Shown: one piece after another, positions 1 to 8,119 of the stretch | How the letters are laid out: each line of letters starts with the position of its first letter | Numbering within the stretch: position 1 is the first letter of the stretch | Assembly: GCF_004217285.1 (NCBI RefSeq) | Contig: NZ_SHKS01000004.1 | Location: 512,921-576,920 of the forward strand | Length of the DNA stretch: 64,000 nucleotides | Direction: 5' to 3' | DNA from: Streptomyces sp. BK239 | GTDB lineage: Bacteria > Actinomycetota > Actinomycetes > Streptomycetales > Streptomycetaceae | Translations under genes and position numbers: made by a program | Notes under the pieces: model-generated | Told to the model about the DNA's origin: nothing | Seen by the model: only the letters and a program-made list of their open reading frames with translations | Databases searched by the model: none

Positions 1-689
1 AGGACGAGGTCACCCTCGTCGGGGGCCATGTCGTAAGGGGCGGAGAAGCCGCCCAGCTGGGCGCAGACACCGAACTCCGCCCCTCCGGCGGCCAGTTCGC
101 GGACGGTGTCCCCGAACGCGTCCAGTACCGCTTCGTTGCCGTCGGCTGCGTTCAGGAAGGCGCGGCACGCGGGGGCGTCCTGCCAGTCGCTGTGCAGGGT
201 CAGTCCGACGACGGGGTAGAGCGTCCGCGGTTCGTAGACCGTGGTCTGCGCGGTCTCGCCGTCGACGTCGTACGTCACGGGGCGCTCGGTGGTCCGTGCT
301 CCCGCGGGCACGTGGAGCACCGAGGAGTTCTCCGGCTCGTACTCGATCTTGGAGAAGAAGAGCAGATGGCCGTCGGTGGGCAGCTCGATGTCCAGGGCGC
401 CGTGCGGCAGGGCCGCGCAGTCGACGGTCAGGATGAGGGGTTCCATGCCCTGGTGCCGGTCGGCGTCGTCGGGGAGCGAGGGCAGCCCGCCCGTGCGCGC
501 GGCCGGGCGGGCGGTCTCCTGCTGCGCCGGGGAGAGGTCTTCGAGGGGGAGCAGGTAGACGCACGGGCGGGAATGCGCGAGCAGCTCGGCCGCGACGGTG
601 TTCGGAATGCCGTGCCGCTGGGCCGTGTCGTGGACGAGTCGCTCGTCGATCGCTGTCATGCGCGTGATCGTGTCAGGAGGTACTGACAT
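1..689 (-). CDS. DUF1963 (YwqG-like) protein, C-terminus outside the window
   Basis: Reading leftwards from position 689 gives MSVPPDTITRMTAIDERLVH and about 229 residues before the window edge, so the end of the protein is missing. The family signature is visible: a GGLPSLPDD stretch, then a segment ending LPTDGHLLFFSK and a later FGVCAQLGGFSAPY. These match the DUF1963/YwqG pattern of a GG.P.lP element followed by G.L.FF and an LGG near the end. The biochemical role of this family is not established. No signal peptide or membrane segment is seen. An in-frame ATG at 659 is an alternative start; neither start has a strong Shine-Dalgarno sequence. Assignment is by motif recall, not by search. 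Confidence 0.75.
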   Translation of the reverse strand, partial: MSVPPDTITRMTAIDERLVHDTAQRHGIPNTVAAELLAHSRPCVYLLPLEDLSPAQQETARPAARTGGLPSLPDDADRHQGMEPLILTVDCAALPHGALDIELPTDGHLLFFSKIEYEPENSSVLHVPAGARTTERPVTYDVDGETAQTTVYEPRTLYPVVGLTLHSDWQDAPACRAFLNAADGNEAVLDAFGDTVRELAAGGAEFGVCAQLGGFSAPYDMAPDEGDLV

Positions 690-711
690 CCGTTCGTCGG
701 TTCGGCCGGTT

Positions 712-908
712 CCGGTCCCGACATGCGCGGAGTCGATCGCCGGCGGCATCGTGGGGTCGGCGGCTCAGACCCGGCAGTGATCGACTTCGCGAGGCGCCAT
801 GGCCTCCGCCCGCAGGTGCGGACGTTCCCGGCGCCGGACTTCGCGCAGGCGCCGGACCAGGTCCGCAAGGGCAGCGTCCGCTACCGCGCCGTCGTGGAGT
901 TCGAGTAG
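712..908 (+). pseudogene. Remnant of the C-terminus of a zinc-type alcohol dehydrogenase, frameshifted
   Basis: Two reading frames together recreate the tail of a zinc-dependent alcohol dehydrogenase. One frame gives ESIAGGIVGSAAQT and runs into a TGA at 778-780. The next frame continues with VIDFARRHGLRPQV and ends VRKGSVRYRAVVEFE. Intact family members have a G.I.G...T stretch, then DFA.RHGI.P.V and end G.ARYR.V. Only about the last 60 residues remain, with a shift near 775-780 and no upstream catalytic domain. It lies between two leftward genes and is read rightwards. It is most simply a decayed relic; a sequencing error could explain the shift but not the missing N-terminus. Confidence 0.6.
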
Positions 909-977
909 CCGGACGCCGCCCGCCGATCCCTCCCGCCGCGGACGCCGTCGAAGCATGGCCGGACAGTCACGTCGGGG

Positions 978-2063
978 TCATCCGACCACCGCTGCCCGTA
1001 CGCACAGGACGTCCGGCAGGTGGGAGGCCAGCTGCCGCCAGGTGTCGCCGTCGTCGGCCGAAGCGAAGACCTCGCCGTTGCGGTTGCCGAAGTACACGCC
1101 GGCCGGATCCGCGTCGTCCGTGCAGAGCGCGTCGCGCAGCACGGTGCCGTAGTGGTCCTCCTGCGGCAGGCCCGCCGTGAGCGGCTCCCAGGTGCGGCCC
1201 GCGTCCGCCGTGCGGAACACCCGGCAGCGGTGCTCGGCGGGCACCCGGTCCGCGTCCGCGTTGATCGGGAAGACGTACGCCGTGTCCCCCCGCGTGGGGT
1301 GCGCGGCGGCGGCGAACCCGAAGGTGGACGGCAGCCCCTCGCCGATGTCCGTCCAGTGCGTGCCCGCGTCGTCGCTGCGGTAGACGCCCCAGTGGTTCTG
1401 CAGGTAGAGCCGGTCCGGATCGGCGGCGTCCCGCGCCACTTTGTGCACGCACTGGCCGAACTCCGGGTCGGGGTCGGGCAGGAACACGGCGGAGACACCG
1501 GAGTTGGACGGCTCCCAGCTCGCACCGCCGTCGGCCGTGCGGAACACGCCGGCCGTCGACACGGCCACCGTCACCCGGCGTGGGTCGCGCCGGTCGGTGA
1601 GCACCGTGTGCAGGCCCTCCCCACCGCCGCCGGGCACCCACTGCGCGCGCGTGGGGTGCTCCCACAGCGGGCGGATCAGCTCGAAGCTCTCCCCGCGGTC
1701 CTCGGACCGGTACAGCGCCGCCGGTTCGGTGCCCGCGTAGACCACGTCCGGTTCCGCCACCGACGGGTGCAGCTGCCAGACCCGCTCCAGGGAAGCCCCC
1801 GTGTCCTGCGGGAACTTGACGGCCGGTGTCGCCGGTTCCGTCCACGTCCGGCCCAGGTCGTCGGAGTGGAACACCGACGGACCCCAGTGCGCGCTGTCCC
1901 CGCCGGCGAGGAGCCGCGGGCGGTCACCGCGGGTGTCGACGGCGACCGAGTAGATCGCCTGCGCGTTGAAGTAGGGCGACTCGTCGAACTCCCAGGCGCC
2001 CCCGCGCCTGCGTCCGATGAACAGGCCTTTTCGCGTCCCCACGGCGAGCAGCACCTCTGTCAT
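978..2063 (-). CDS. BNR/WD40-like repeat protein (exo-alpha-sialidase-type beta-propeller)
   Basis: The 361-residue product begins MTEVLLAVGTRKGLF. It carries repeated aspartate-box-like units such as HSDDLGRTW, SEDRGESF, TADGGASW, SDDAGTHW, TADAGRTW and SADDGDTW spaced through the chain, as in sialidase-type or photosystem-assembly-like beta-propellers. The start at 2063 is fixed by a textbook Shine-Dalgarno GGAGGTGATC (2067-2076 on the plus strand), fully complementary to the 3' end of 16S rRNA. No signal peptide is present, so a cytoplasmic role is likely. The known sialidase FRIP and Arg triad are not obvious, so hydrolase activity is doubtful. Related proteins are usually annotated only as glycosyl hydrolase-like. 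Confidence 0.85.
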   Translation of the reverse strand: MTEVLLAVGTRKGLFIGRRRGGAWEFDESPYFNAQAIYSVAVDTRGDRPRLLAGGDSAHWGPSVFHSDDLGRTWTEPATPAVKFPQDTGASLERVWQLHPSVAEPDVVYAGTEPAALYRSEDRGESFELIRPLWEHPTRAQWVPGGGGEGLHTVLTDRRDPRRVTVAVSTAGVFRTADGGASWEPSNSGVSAVFLPDPDPEFGQCVHKVARDAADPDRLYLQNHWGVYRSDDAGTHWTDIGEGLPSTFGFAAAAHPTRGDTAYVFPINADADRVPAEHRCRVFRTADAGRTWEPLTAGLPQEDHYGTVLRDALCTDDADPAGVYFGNRNGEVFASADDGDTWRQLASHLPDVLCVRAAVVG

Positions 2064-2341
2064 TGCGATCACCTCCGCTGTGCCGCGACGGCTTTGTCCC
2101 GGCATCGGCCAGTCTGCACCCCACCACTGACAGTCACCCGCTCAAGCGCGTCGACGCAGGTCACGGCGGCGATGGCGGGAAAAGGTCGGCATGGTCCCGG
2201 CCACATTCGCCGCAGCTGTGGCTTGGACCGGCGAGAGCGTGGAACTGGCGGGTGGGAGGGATTCGCCCTGAGCATCAGGACCGCCCGCACCGTATGGGAG
2301 GGCGCCGGGATGTTCGCGCGCTCATGAGGAGGAAGCCTTCG

Positions 2342-2926
2342 ATGGCGTTCCGTGGTCCGAAGGTGTGGCTGTGGCGTTGGCGGCGCAACCCGCTCAAGCG
2401 TCGCGCCGACGTGGTGGAGGCTTGGGTGGTGCTCGGCGCGTGGGCGCTGACCGTTCTCGCCGGGGTCCTGGCCGGCTGGGCGACCGCCCGTTCCGTCGAA
2501 GACGGGCTCGCCCGGGAGCGCGTCGAGTGGCGGGCCGTCGCCGGGCGGCTGACCGAGCAGGCGCCGGGCAAGGCGTCCACGCGCGCGGGCGCCGCCAGCG
2601 GCGACCGGGTGTGGGCCAAGGTCGACTGGACCGCCCCCGACGGCTCCGCCCATGCCGGCCAGGTCCGGGTCGCCCCCGGCAGCACGGCCGGCACCCGCGT
2701 CACGATCTGGACGGACCGTCAGGGCCGCCTGGTCACCAAGCCGACCACCGCCGATCAGGCGCGCGTGCGCGCCGCCCTCGTCGGGGTCCTGGCGGGCGCC
2801 GGCGCGGCGACCCTGCCCTTCGCGGGCGCCCGCGTCCTGCGCACCCGCCTCGAACGCCGGCGCACGGACCAGTGGGACACGGACTGGGCCCGCTTCGACG
2901 CCCTGCGCGGCAAGCCCACGGGCTGA
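2342..2926 (+). CDS. Rv1733c-family membrane protein
   Basis: This 194-residue protein has the Rv1733c layout: a short basic N-terminus (WLWRWRRNPLKRR), one membrane helix around residues 25-45, an extracytoplasmic domain of about 90 residues with a DWTAPDGSAH segment, then a second helix near residues 140-165 and a basic tail with WDTDWARF. A GAGGAGG at 2326-2332 fits the ATG at 2342 better than an in-frame ATG at 2324. The function of the family is unknown; in mycobacteria it belongs to the dormancy-associated set. A clear paralogue with the same layout lies at 61115-61720. Confidence 0.85.
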   Translation: MAFRGPKVWLWRWRRNPLKRRADVVEAWVVLGAWALTVLAGVLAGWATARSVEDGLARERVEWRAVAGRLTEQAPGKASTRAGAASGDRVWAKVDWTAPDGSAHAGQVRVAPGSTAGTRVTIWTDRQGRLVTKPTTADQARVRAALVGVLAGAGAATLPFAGARVLRTRLERRRTDQWDTDWARFDALRGKPTG

Positions 2927-2933
2927 GCCGGAC

Positions 2934-2962
2934 CCCCGGTGGCCCGCGGCGGACCACCGGGG
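2934..2962. terminator. Hairpin between convergent genes
   Basis: A perfect 9-bp inverted repeat (CCCCGGTGG at 2934-2942 and CCACCGGGG at 2954-2962) starts 8 bp after the stop of the Rv1733c-like gene. It faces the lamin-tail gene from the other side. There is no T run, which is common for Streptomyces terminators. Confidence 0.5.
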
Positions 2963-3065
2963 CGCCCACCTGCTCCGTCCGTCCCACGGGAAGCGGCGCG
3001 ACCTCCCACGACAGCGGCGCGCCGGCCCGCACTGGGGCCGACGCGCCGCTCGGGCCGTCCTCGGA

Positions 3066-3575
3066 TCAGCCGTGGTACGTGATGTACCCGTTGCCGTCCG
3101 CGTCGTTGGCGCGCTTGGTGTAGGCGTGCGTGTCGGCCGCGGCGCCGCCCGGCTTGAGCAGGTAGATGGTGTCCTTGTCGTTGTTCCAGATGAAGTTGCA
3201 GTTCTGGCGGTAGGCGACGTTTCCGGCGTCGGACTCGGTGCCGCGGCCGCCGCGCAGCGTCACGTAGTCGCCGGGCTCGAGGGTGTGGTTGGCGGTGAAG
3301 GTGTACTTGTTGCCGCTGGCGTCCTTGACGGCGTAGCCCTTGAGGTTGACCTTCGCGGTCCGCGAGTAGTTTTTGATCGTCAGGTACTCGTTCTTCGCGT
3401 TCCCGCCGGAGCACCGGTTGGAGTCGGCGCCGGGGGCGTCGTACTGCACGCCCTTCACCTTGAGCGGGGACGAGTACTCGGCGGCCTGGGCCGGAACGGC
3501 GGTGACCGCGGTGATCGCGACGGCCGCGCCCGCCGCGGCCATGGCCGTCCACGCGTGAGACATGCGTATGCGCAT
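3066..3575 (-). CDS. Secreted lamin-tail-domain protein
   Basis: The protein has 169 residues. The first 32 or so form a Sec signal peptide (MRIRMSHAWTAM, a hydrophobic run, then PAQA-AE). The mature part resembles a small lamin tail (LTD) domain: LTIKNYSRTAKVNLKGYAVKD, then LEPGDYVTLRGGRG and a C-terminal FIWNNDKDTIYLLKPGG. Two cysteines (in NRCSGG and RQNCNF) may form a disulfide outside the cell. The start at 3575 follows a GGGGGG stretch at a usable distance; a longer upstream reading lacks a signal-like N-terminus. LTD domains of this type are common in actinobacterial secreted proteins and are thought to bind other macromolecules, but the partner is unknown. Confidence 0.85.
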   Translation of the reverse strand: MRIRMSHAWTAMAAAGAAVAITAVTAVPAQAAEYSSPLKVKGVQYDAPGADSNRCSGGNAKNEYLTIKNYSRTAKVNLKGYAVKDASGNKYTFTANHTLEPGDYVTLRGGRGTESDAGNVAYRQNCNFIWNNDKDTIYLLKPGGAAADTHAYTKRANDADGNGYITYHG

Positions 3576-3683
3576 GAGGTAATGCCCCCCTGATGGTGCG
3601 ATTGAAGTACGGGGGAGCATATCCAAGGTGATCGCAGCGTGTGGGAAATGTGCGCGAAATGTGAAGTGCTGACCTGTCGGGAG

Positions 3684-5345
3684 CTATCGTTCGGTCAGCG
3701 ACCTCCCCAGGATGCCGTCGACGTCCGCGCCGCCCGGCCCGTCCGGCAGGGTGCCGAAGGCGTGACCCCAGTCGCCGCCGAGCCGGGTCGCGCAGAAGGC
3801 GTCGGCGATCGCCGGCGGGGCGTACCGGACCAGCAGGGACGCCTGGAGAGCGAGCGCCATCCGCTCCACCAGCCGGCGCGCGCCGCCCTCGGTCCCCTCG
3901 GCCAGCCGCACGCGGAGCGCGTCGACCGCGGCGTCCAGCCGGGCGTCCGCGCCCCGCGCCGACGTCAGTTCGTCGAACAGGACGTCCGCGGTGGCCGGCT
4001 CACGGGTCAACGCCCGCAGCACGTCGAGGGCGTTGACGTTCCCCGAGCCCTCCCAGATCGACAGCAGCGGCGCCTCGCGGTAGTGCCGCGGCATCCCCGA
4101 GTCCTCGACGTAACCGTTGCCGCCCAGGCACTCCAGCGCCTCCGCGGTGAAGGCCGGACCCCGTTTGGTCACCCAGTACTTGCCGACGGCGGTCGCGATC
4201 CGCCGGAAGGCCTGCTCGCGCGCGTCCCCGCGCACGGCGCGGTCGGCGGCACCTGCCAGCCGCAGGGTCAGGGCGGTCGCGGCCTCCGACTCCAGCGCCA
4301 GGTCGGCCAGGACGTTGCGCATCAGCGGCTGGTCGATCAGCCGCGCCCCGAACGCGGCGCGGTGGCGGACATGGTGGCCAGCCTCCACGAGAGTCTTGCG
4401 CATCAGGGCGGCCGACATCGTCACGCAGTCCAGACGCGTGCAGTTGACCATCTCGATGATGGTCTTCACGCCCTGACCTTCCTCTCCGACCAGCCAGGCC
4501 ACGGTCCCGTCGAACTCGGGCTCGGCGGAGGCGTTGGAGCGGTTGCCGAGCTTGTCCTTCAGTCGCTGGATGCGGAAGGTGTTGCGGCTGCCGTCGGGCA
4601 GCACGCGCGGCACCAGGAAACAGGACAGCCCGCCCGGCGCCTGGGCCAGCACCAGGAACACGTCGCACATCGGCGCCGAGGTGAACCACTTGTGGCCCCG
4701 CAGGGTGTACACCCCGGGTTCGGCCGTGGGCGTGGCCGTCGTGGTGTTGGTGCGGACGTCGGAACCGCCCTGCTTCTCGGTCATCCCCATGCCCGCCAGC
4801 AGGCCCCGCTTCCCGGTCGGAACCCGCAGCCCGGGATCGTAGTGACGACTGGTCAGCAGCGGTTCGTACACCTTCGCGAGCTCCGGTTCGCGGCGCAGCG
4901 CGGGGACGGCGGCGTAGGTCATCGAGGTGGGACAGCCGTGCCCGGCGTCGGTGTGACCCCACACGAGTCCGCCGGCCGTGCGGGCCACGTGCGCGCCCGG
5001 CCGGGCGTCGGCCCAGGGCGCGCCCGCCTGCCCCTCGGCGACCGCGACCCGCATCAGCTCGTGCCAGCCGGGGTGGAAGTCGACCTCGTCCACGCGGTGG
5101 CCGTAGCGGTCGTGGGTGCGCAGCTCGGGCTCGTGCCGGTTGGCGAGTTCGGCCCACTCCTGCGCCTGCGGGCCGCCGGCCAGCAGCCCTAGCCGCCGGA
5201 CGTCCTCCTCTGCCCACCCGGCGCCCTCCCGGCGCAGTCCCTCCAGGAGGGCGGTGTCCTCGGAGGCGTCGTAAGGCGCCAGGGGCGGGGCCTGGTTGGT
5301 GACGTCGTGGGTGCCGGACCGCTCGTGCGGGAGTGTCGAGACCAT
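3684..5345 (-). CDS. AidB-like acyl-CoA dehydrogenase
   Basis: This flavin-dependent acyl-CoA dehydrogenase has 553 residues, longer than the usual 380. The length and motifs match the AidB branch: GMTEKQGGSDVRTNTT in the middle, a LRGHKWFTSAPMCDVFLVL segment, and near the end GGNGYVEDSGMPRHYREAP followed by IWEGSGNVNALDVLRAL. E. coli AidB is induced by alkylation stress and binds DNA, but many actinobacterial relatives probably act on acyl-CoA. The start at 5345 has no strong Shine-Dalgarno. The gene is divergent from a PaaX-family regulator, with a 40-bp dyad between them, so it is probably the regulator's target. Confidence 0.88.
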   Translation of the reverse strand: MVSTLPHERSGTHDVTNQAPPLAPYDASEDTALLEGLRREGAGWAEEDVRRLGLLAGGPQAQEWAELANRHEPELRTHDRYGHRVDEVDFHPGWHELMRVAVAEGQAGAPWADARPGAHVARTAGGLVWGHTDAGHGCPTSMTYAAVPALRREPELAKVYEPLLTSRHYDPGLRVPTGKRGLLAGMGMTEKQGGSDVRTNTTTATPTAEPGVYTLRGHKWFTSAPMCDVFLVLAQAPGGLSCFLVPRVLPDGSRNTFRIQRLKDKLGNRSNASAEPEFDGTVAWLVGEEGQGVKTIIEMVNCTRLDCVTMSAALMRKTLVEAGHHVRHRAAFGARLIDQPLMRNVLADLALESEAATALTLRLAGAADRAVRGDAREQAFRRIATAVGKYWVTKRGPAFTAEALECLGGNGYVEDSGMPRHYREAPLLSIWEGSGNVNALDVLRALTREPATADVLFDELTSARGADARLDAAVDALRVRLAEGTEGGARRLVERMALALQASLLVRYAPPAIADAFCATRLGGDWGHAFGTLPDGPGGADVDGILGRSLTER

Positions 5346-5352
5346 ACGCACA

Positions 5353-5392
5353 ATGTTGCACTCTCGCTGCGGACGCAGCAATAGTGCAACAT
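5353..5392. promoter_or_regulatory. 40-bp interrupted dyad between acyl-CoA dehydrogenase and PaaX genes
   Basis: Outer arms ATGTTGCACT (5353-5362) and AGTGCAACAT (5383-5392) are perfect. Inner arms GCTGCG (5366-5371) and CGCAGC (5374-5379) share exactly the same centre. It begins 8 bp upstream of the acyl-CoA dehydrogenase start and ends 27 bp before the PaaX start, so a bound regulator could control both genes. The likely binder is the PaaX protein, by inference from position. Confidence 0.65.
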
Positions 5393-5418
5393 GGTGGGCA
5401 TGCGTAAGGTACGTGACC

Positions 5419-6162
5419 ATGCGGATGAACGTGTCAGCGCAGCCCGGCGAGGTCGACCTGCGGCCCCTGTCCGCGCGGTCGGTCGTGCTGAGCCTGCTGC
5501 TCGGCACGCATCCGCCGGAGCTGCCGGTGCGGGAGCTGGTGCGCGCGGTGGAGCCCTTCGGGGTCGGCGGCTCCACGCTGCGGGCCGCGCTGAGCCGCAT
5601 GGCGGCCGCCGGCGACCTGCGGCGCACCGACACCGGCTACCGCCTGAGCGACCGCCTGCTGGCCCGGCAGCGCCGCCAGGACGACGCGGTGCGTCCGGCC
5701 ACGCGCGCGTGGGACGGCGACTGGGAGATGGTGGTGATCACGGCCTCGGGTCGCGGCCCCGCCGAACGCGCGGAACTGCGCGCCCGCCTTACCGCTCTGC
5801 GCCTCGCGGAACTACGCGAGGGCGTCTGGCTGCGCCCTGCCAACCTCGCCCGGGCACTGCCGGACGACCTGTGCGAGGTGGCGCAGCACTACACCGCCCG
5901 CCCCGGCCTGCCAGAGCGCCGGCTGGCCGCGGCGCTCTGGCCGCTGGACGCCTGGGCGGCCACTGCCCGGGCCCTCCTCGCGCACATCGGCCGGGCGCCC
6001 GGCCCGGCCGACCGCTTCACCGCCTACGCGGCCGTCGTACGCCATCTGCTCGCCGACCCCGTTCTCCCGCCCCGGCTGCTCCCCGAGGGCTGGCCCGGCG
6101 CCGATCTGAGGGCCGCCTACGCGGACTACCGGCGGGAGGTGGCCGAGGCGGCGCGGGCGTGA
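5419..6162 (+). CDS. PaaX-family transcriptional regulator
   Basis: The 247-residue protein has the PaaX layout. An N-terminal winged helix contains LSARSVVLSLLLGTHPPELP and FGVGGSTLRAALSRMAAAG. A middle region contains WDGDWEMVVITA, and the C-terminal part contains LPEGWPGADLRAAYADY. PaaX of E. coli represses phenylacetate catabolism and responds to phenylacetyl-CoA; many actinobacterial relatives sit beside acyl-CoA enzymes. The start at 5419 follows AAGGT at 5406-5410; ATG 5425 is also possible. It is divergent from the AidB-like acyl-CoA dehydrogenase, which supports a CoA-thioester ligand, but the ligand cannot be read from sequence. Confidence 0.85.
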   Translation: MRMNVSAQPGEVDLRPLSARSVVLSLLLGTHPPELPVRELVRAVEPFGVGGSTLRAALSRMAAAGDLRRTDTGYRLSDRLLARQRRQDDAVRPATRAWDGDWEMVVITASGRGPAERAELRARLTALRLAELREGVWLRPANLARALPDDLCEVAQHYTARPGLPERRLAAALWPLDAWAATARALLAHIGRAPGPADRFTAYAAVVRHLLADPVLPPRLLPEGWPGADLRAAYADYRREVAEAARA

Positions 6163-6219
6163 GGCGGGGGGCGGCGGCCGACTGCCCGGCACCCGGCACT
6201 CAGGGCCCGGCGCACGTGC

Positions 6220-6266
6220 GGCGGTCGTACGGAGCGCGGTGTGGGGGAGCGCTCCGTACGACCGCC
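6220..6266. terminator. Strong bidirectional hairpin between PaaX and the PL3 pectate lyase gene
   Basis: A perfect 18-bp inverted repeat (6220-6237 and 6249-6266, left arm starting GGCGGTCGTACGG) encloses an 11-base loop. It lies between the ends of two convergent genes, 57 bp after the regulator stop and 14 bp after the lyase stop, as expected for a shared terminator. Confidence 0.75.
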
Positions 6267-6280
6267 TTCACCGTGGGGGG

Positions 6281-7090
6281 CTACCTGTAGGTGATGTCAG
6301 AACCGGAGTACTTGCAGTACGTTCCGTCGGCGTTGGTGCCGTTGGTGGTCGGCTCCTTGCCCGTGTTGTTCCCGATGTACTTCTGGCACGGGATGATCTT
6401 CTTGCTGCCGTCCCCGATGATCGTGATCTTCTTCAGGGACGCGCTGTCGCCGTAGTTGGTGTTGATGCCGGCGAGCTTGCCGCCCTTCCAGTTCACCTCG
6501 ATGGTGTTGAGGTTGATCGTCCGCTTGTACTGCGTCGAGCAGTTGCCGCAGGAGCGGACGAAGGTGCCGAAGTTCTTCACGGCGAAGTTCGAGATGTTCA
6601 GCGTTCCGGCGCCGTTGAACTGGAACACCTTGTCGCTGGCTTCCTTCGCCCCGCCGCCGGACACGGTGTAGACGTTGGACGACGAGGAGCCCCGGAACGT
6701 CGCCGCGTCCTCGCCGACGTCCTCCCACCAGACGTTCTGCAGGGTGCAACTGCCCTTGCAGTGGACGCCGTCGGCGGCGGGGGCGCCGATGATGACGTTC
6801 TTCAGGACGGCGCCGGGGGCCAGTTCGAGGATGGGTCCCTGGTCCTCGTTCTGGCTGCCGCTGCCCAGGTCACCGGTGCCGTACAGGCGCTTCATCCCGT
6901 AGTCCTTGGTGCCCGAGACCTGGATGGTGGAGGACACCCCCTGGCTGCCGTTGGCGGAGGGCCAGGTGGCGGCGCCGGCGGGAGTGGAGAGCGCACCATC
7001 CGCCATGATCATGCCAACCGACAGGCCCAGGGCGGCCAGCGTGCCGGTCAGCGCGCGCACACGGGTGCGCGAGCGTGACGAAGAAGTCAT
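6281..7090 (-). CDS. Secreted pectate lyase, polysaccharide lyase family 3
   Basis: The 269-residue product has a Sec signal peptide of about 40 residues (ending near TPAGAA-TW) and a PL3 catalytic domain: ILELAPGAVLKNVIIG, then ADGVHCKGSCTLQNVWWEDV and EDAATFRGSSSSNVYTVSGG, with VFQFNGAGTLNISNFAV later. This is the short beta-helix of PL3 enzymes, which cleave pectate by calcium-dependent beta-elimination. Cysteine pairs (CKGSC, CGNC) probably form disulfides. AAGAAGGA precedes the ATG by about 9 bases. It lies 48 bp downstream of the PL1 gene on the same strand, so the two are probably co-transcribed, but a run of 12 Gs sits in the gap. Confidence 0.93.
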   Translation of the reverse strand: MTSSSRSRTRVRALTGTLAALGLSVGMIMADGALSTPAGAATWPSANGSQGVSSTIQVSGTKDYGMKRLYGTGDLGSGSQNEDQGPILELAPGAVLKNVIIGAPAADGVHCKGSCTLQNVWWEDVGEDAATFRGSSSSNVYTVSGGGAKEASDKVFQFNGAGTLNISNFAVKNFGTFVRSCGNCSTQYKRTINLNTIEVNWKGGKLAGINTNYGDSASLKKITIIGDGSKKIIPCQKYIGNNTGKEPTTNGTNADGTYCKYSGSDITYR

Positions 7091-7123
7091 GTCCCGAATC
7101 CTTCTTCCTGTTGGGGGGGATAT

Positions 7124-7135
7124 GGGGGGGGGGGG
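7124..7135. repeat. Homopolymer run of 12 G between the two pectate lyase genes
   Basis: Twelve consecutive G residues (C in the coding direction) lie in the 48-bp gap between the PL1 stop and the PL3 start. A second run of seven G lies at 7113-7119. Such tracts are prone to slippage, and also to assembly error. Confidence 0.9.
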
Positions 7136-7138
7136 AGG

Positions 7139-8119
7139 TCAGAGCTTTCCGGCGCCCGCGCCGGCCGTCACCGAGGCGACGACGGACGAGGCCGGCTCCG
7201 CGGTGTAGCTGTACGGGGCGCTGGTGAACGTGCCGGTCCGGGAGATCTCGGTCGCGGCTCCGCCGAGATCGTTGCCGCGGAGGTTGGCGAACCCGTCGAC
7301 GTCGCTGCTGCGGTTCGTGGTGACCGCGACCTTGGTCGAGCGGAAGACGTTGTTCTCCACCAGCATCTGCGCGCCCATGCGGGAGTGCACCGCGGTGTCG
7401 GCGCCCACGACGTAGTTGTCGTAGAAGTGTCCGGTGCCGAAGCGCAGGCTCGGGATGCGCGAGTAGACGTCGCTGAAGTGGTTGTGGTGGTACGTCACCT
7501 TCAAGTGGCCCGTGTCCTGGCTCTCGTTCTTGTCGCTGTGACCGACGAGCGAGCCCTTGAAGTGGTCCTTGAAGGTGTTCCAGGACACCGTCACGTTGTC
7601 GGAGCCGTGGTTGATGTCCAGCAGACCGTCGTAGTGGTCCTTGTCGTGACCGCGGTCCGCGGAGAAGGAGTTGTGGTCGATCCACACCTTCGTGGACGAC
7701 TCCACCGTGACGCCGTCGGACGGCGCCAGCGGCTTGCTGATGTTCAGGTTGCGGATGACGACGTTCGTGACCTTCTTCAGCCGCAGTCCGCCGCCGGTGA
7801 ACCCGGACGACGAACCGACGCCCAGGACCGTGGTGTTGGACCCGACGTCGACCTGACCGCTCAGCGTGATCAGGCCGTTGACCTTCACCACCTTGGCGGC
7901 GTTGCCGGTGACGGCCGTCTTGAAGGCGGCGAGGTTCGAGACGGTGACGGCTGCCGCACCGCCTCCGCCGGTCGTTCCGGTGCCGAAGCCGATCGGCGCG
8001 CTCTCCGCGGCGCCGGCTTGCTGGGGGGAGGCGAGGACCGTCACGCCGGCGAGCGCGAGGGCGAGCGCCGCCGCCCGAGTGGGCCTTTGCGCGTGTGTAC
8101 GTGGGGGGCCTGTACGCAT
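7139..8119 (-). CDS. Secreted pectate lyase, polysaccharide lyase family 1
   Basis: The protein has 326 residues, beginning MRTGPPRTHAQRPTRAAA, with a signal peptide ending near QQAGA-AE. The PL1 parallel beta-helix signature is clear: NVVIRNLNISKP, then VWIDHNSFSADRGHDKDHYDGLLDINHGSDNVTVSW, YHHNHFSDVYSRIPSLRFG and HFYDNYVVGADTAVHSRMGA. The RIPSLRFG segment carries the conserved arginine of the RxPxxR active-site motif, and the Asp-rich DHYDGLLDI segment binds calcium. The start at 8119 is preferred because AAGGGA lies about 10 bases upstream and the signal peptide follows directly; a start at 8149 would add ten residues. It leads a probable two-gene pectin-degrading operon. Confidence 0.93.
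   Translation of the reverse strand: MRTGPPRTHAQRPTRAAALALALAGVTVLASPQQAGAAESAPIGFGTGTTGGGGAAAVTVSNLAAFKTAVTGNAAKVVKVNGLITLSGQVDVGSNTTVLGVGSSSGFTGGGLRLKKVTNVVIRNLNISKPLAPSDGVTVESSTKVWIDHNSFSADRGHDKDHYDGLLDINHGSDNVTVSWNTFKDHFKGSLVGHSDKNESQDTGHLKVTYHHNHFSDVYSRIPSLRFGTGHFYDNYVVGADTAVHSRMGAQMLVENNVFRSTKVAVTTNRSSDVDGFANLRGNDLGGAATEISRTGTFTSAPYSYTAEPASSVVASVTAGAGAGKL

Noticed and set aside
6245-6256. GGGAGCGCTCC-like palindrome resembling a CebR site at the end of the PL3 gene
   Set aside because: It is formed by the right arm and loop edge of an 18-bp terminator hairpin between convergent genes, far from any promoter.
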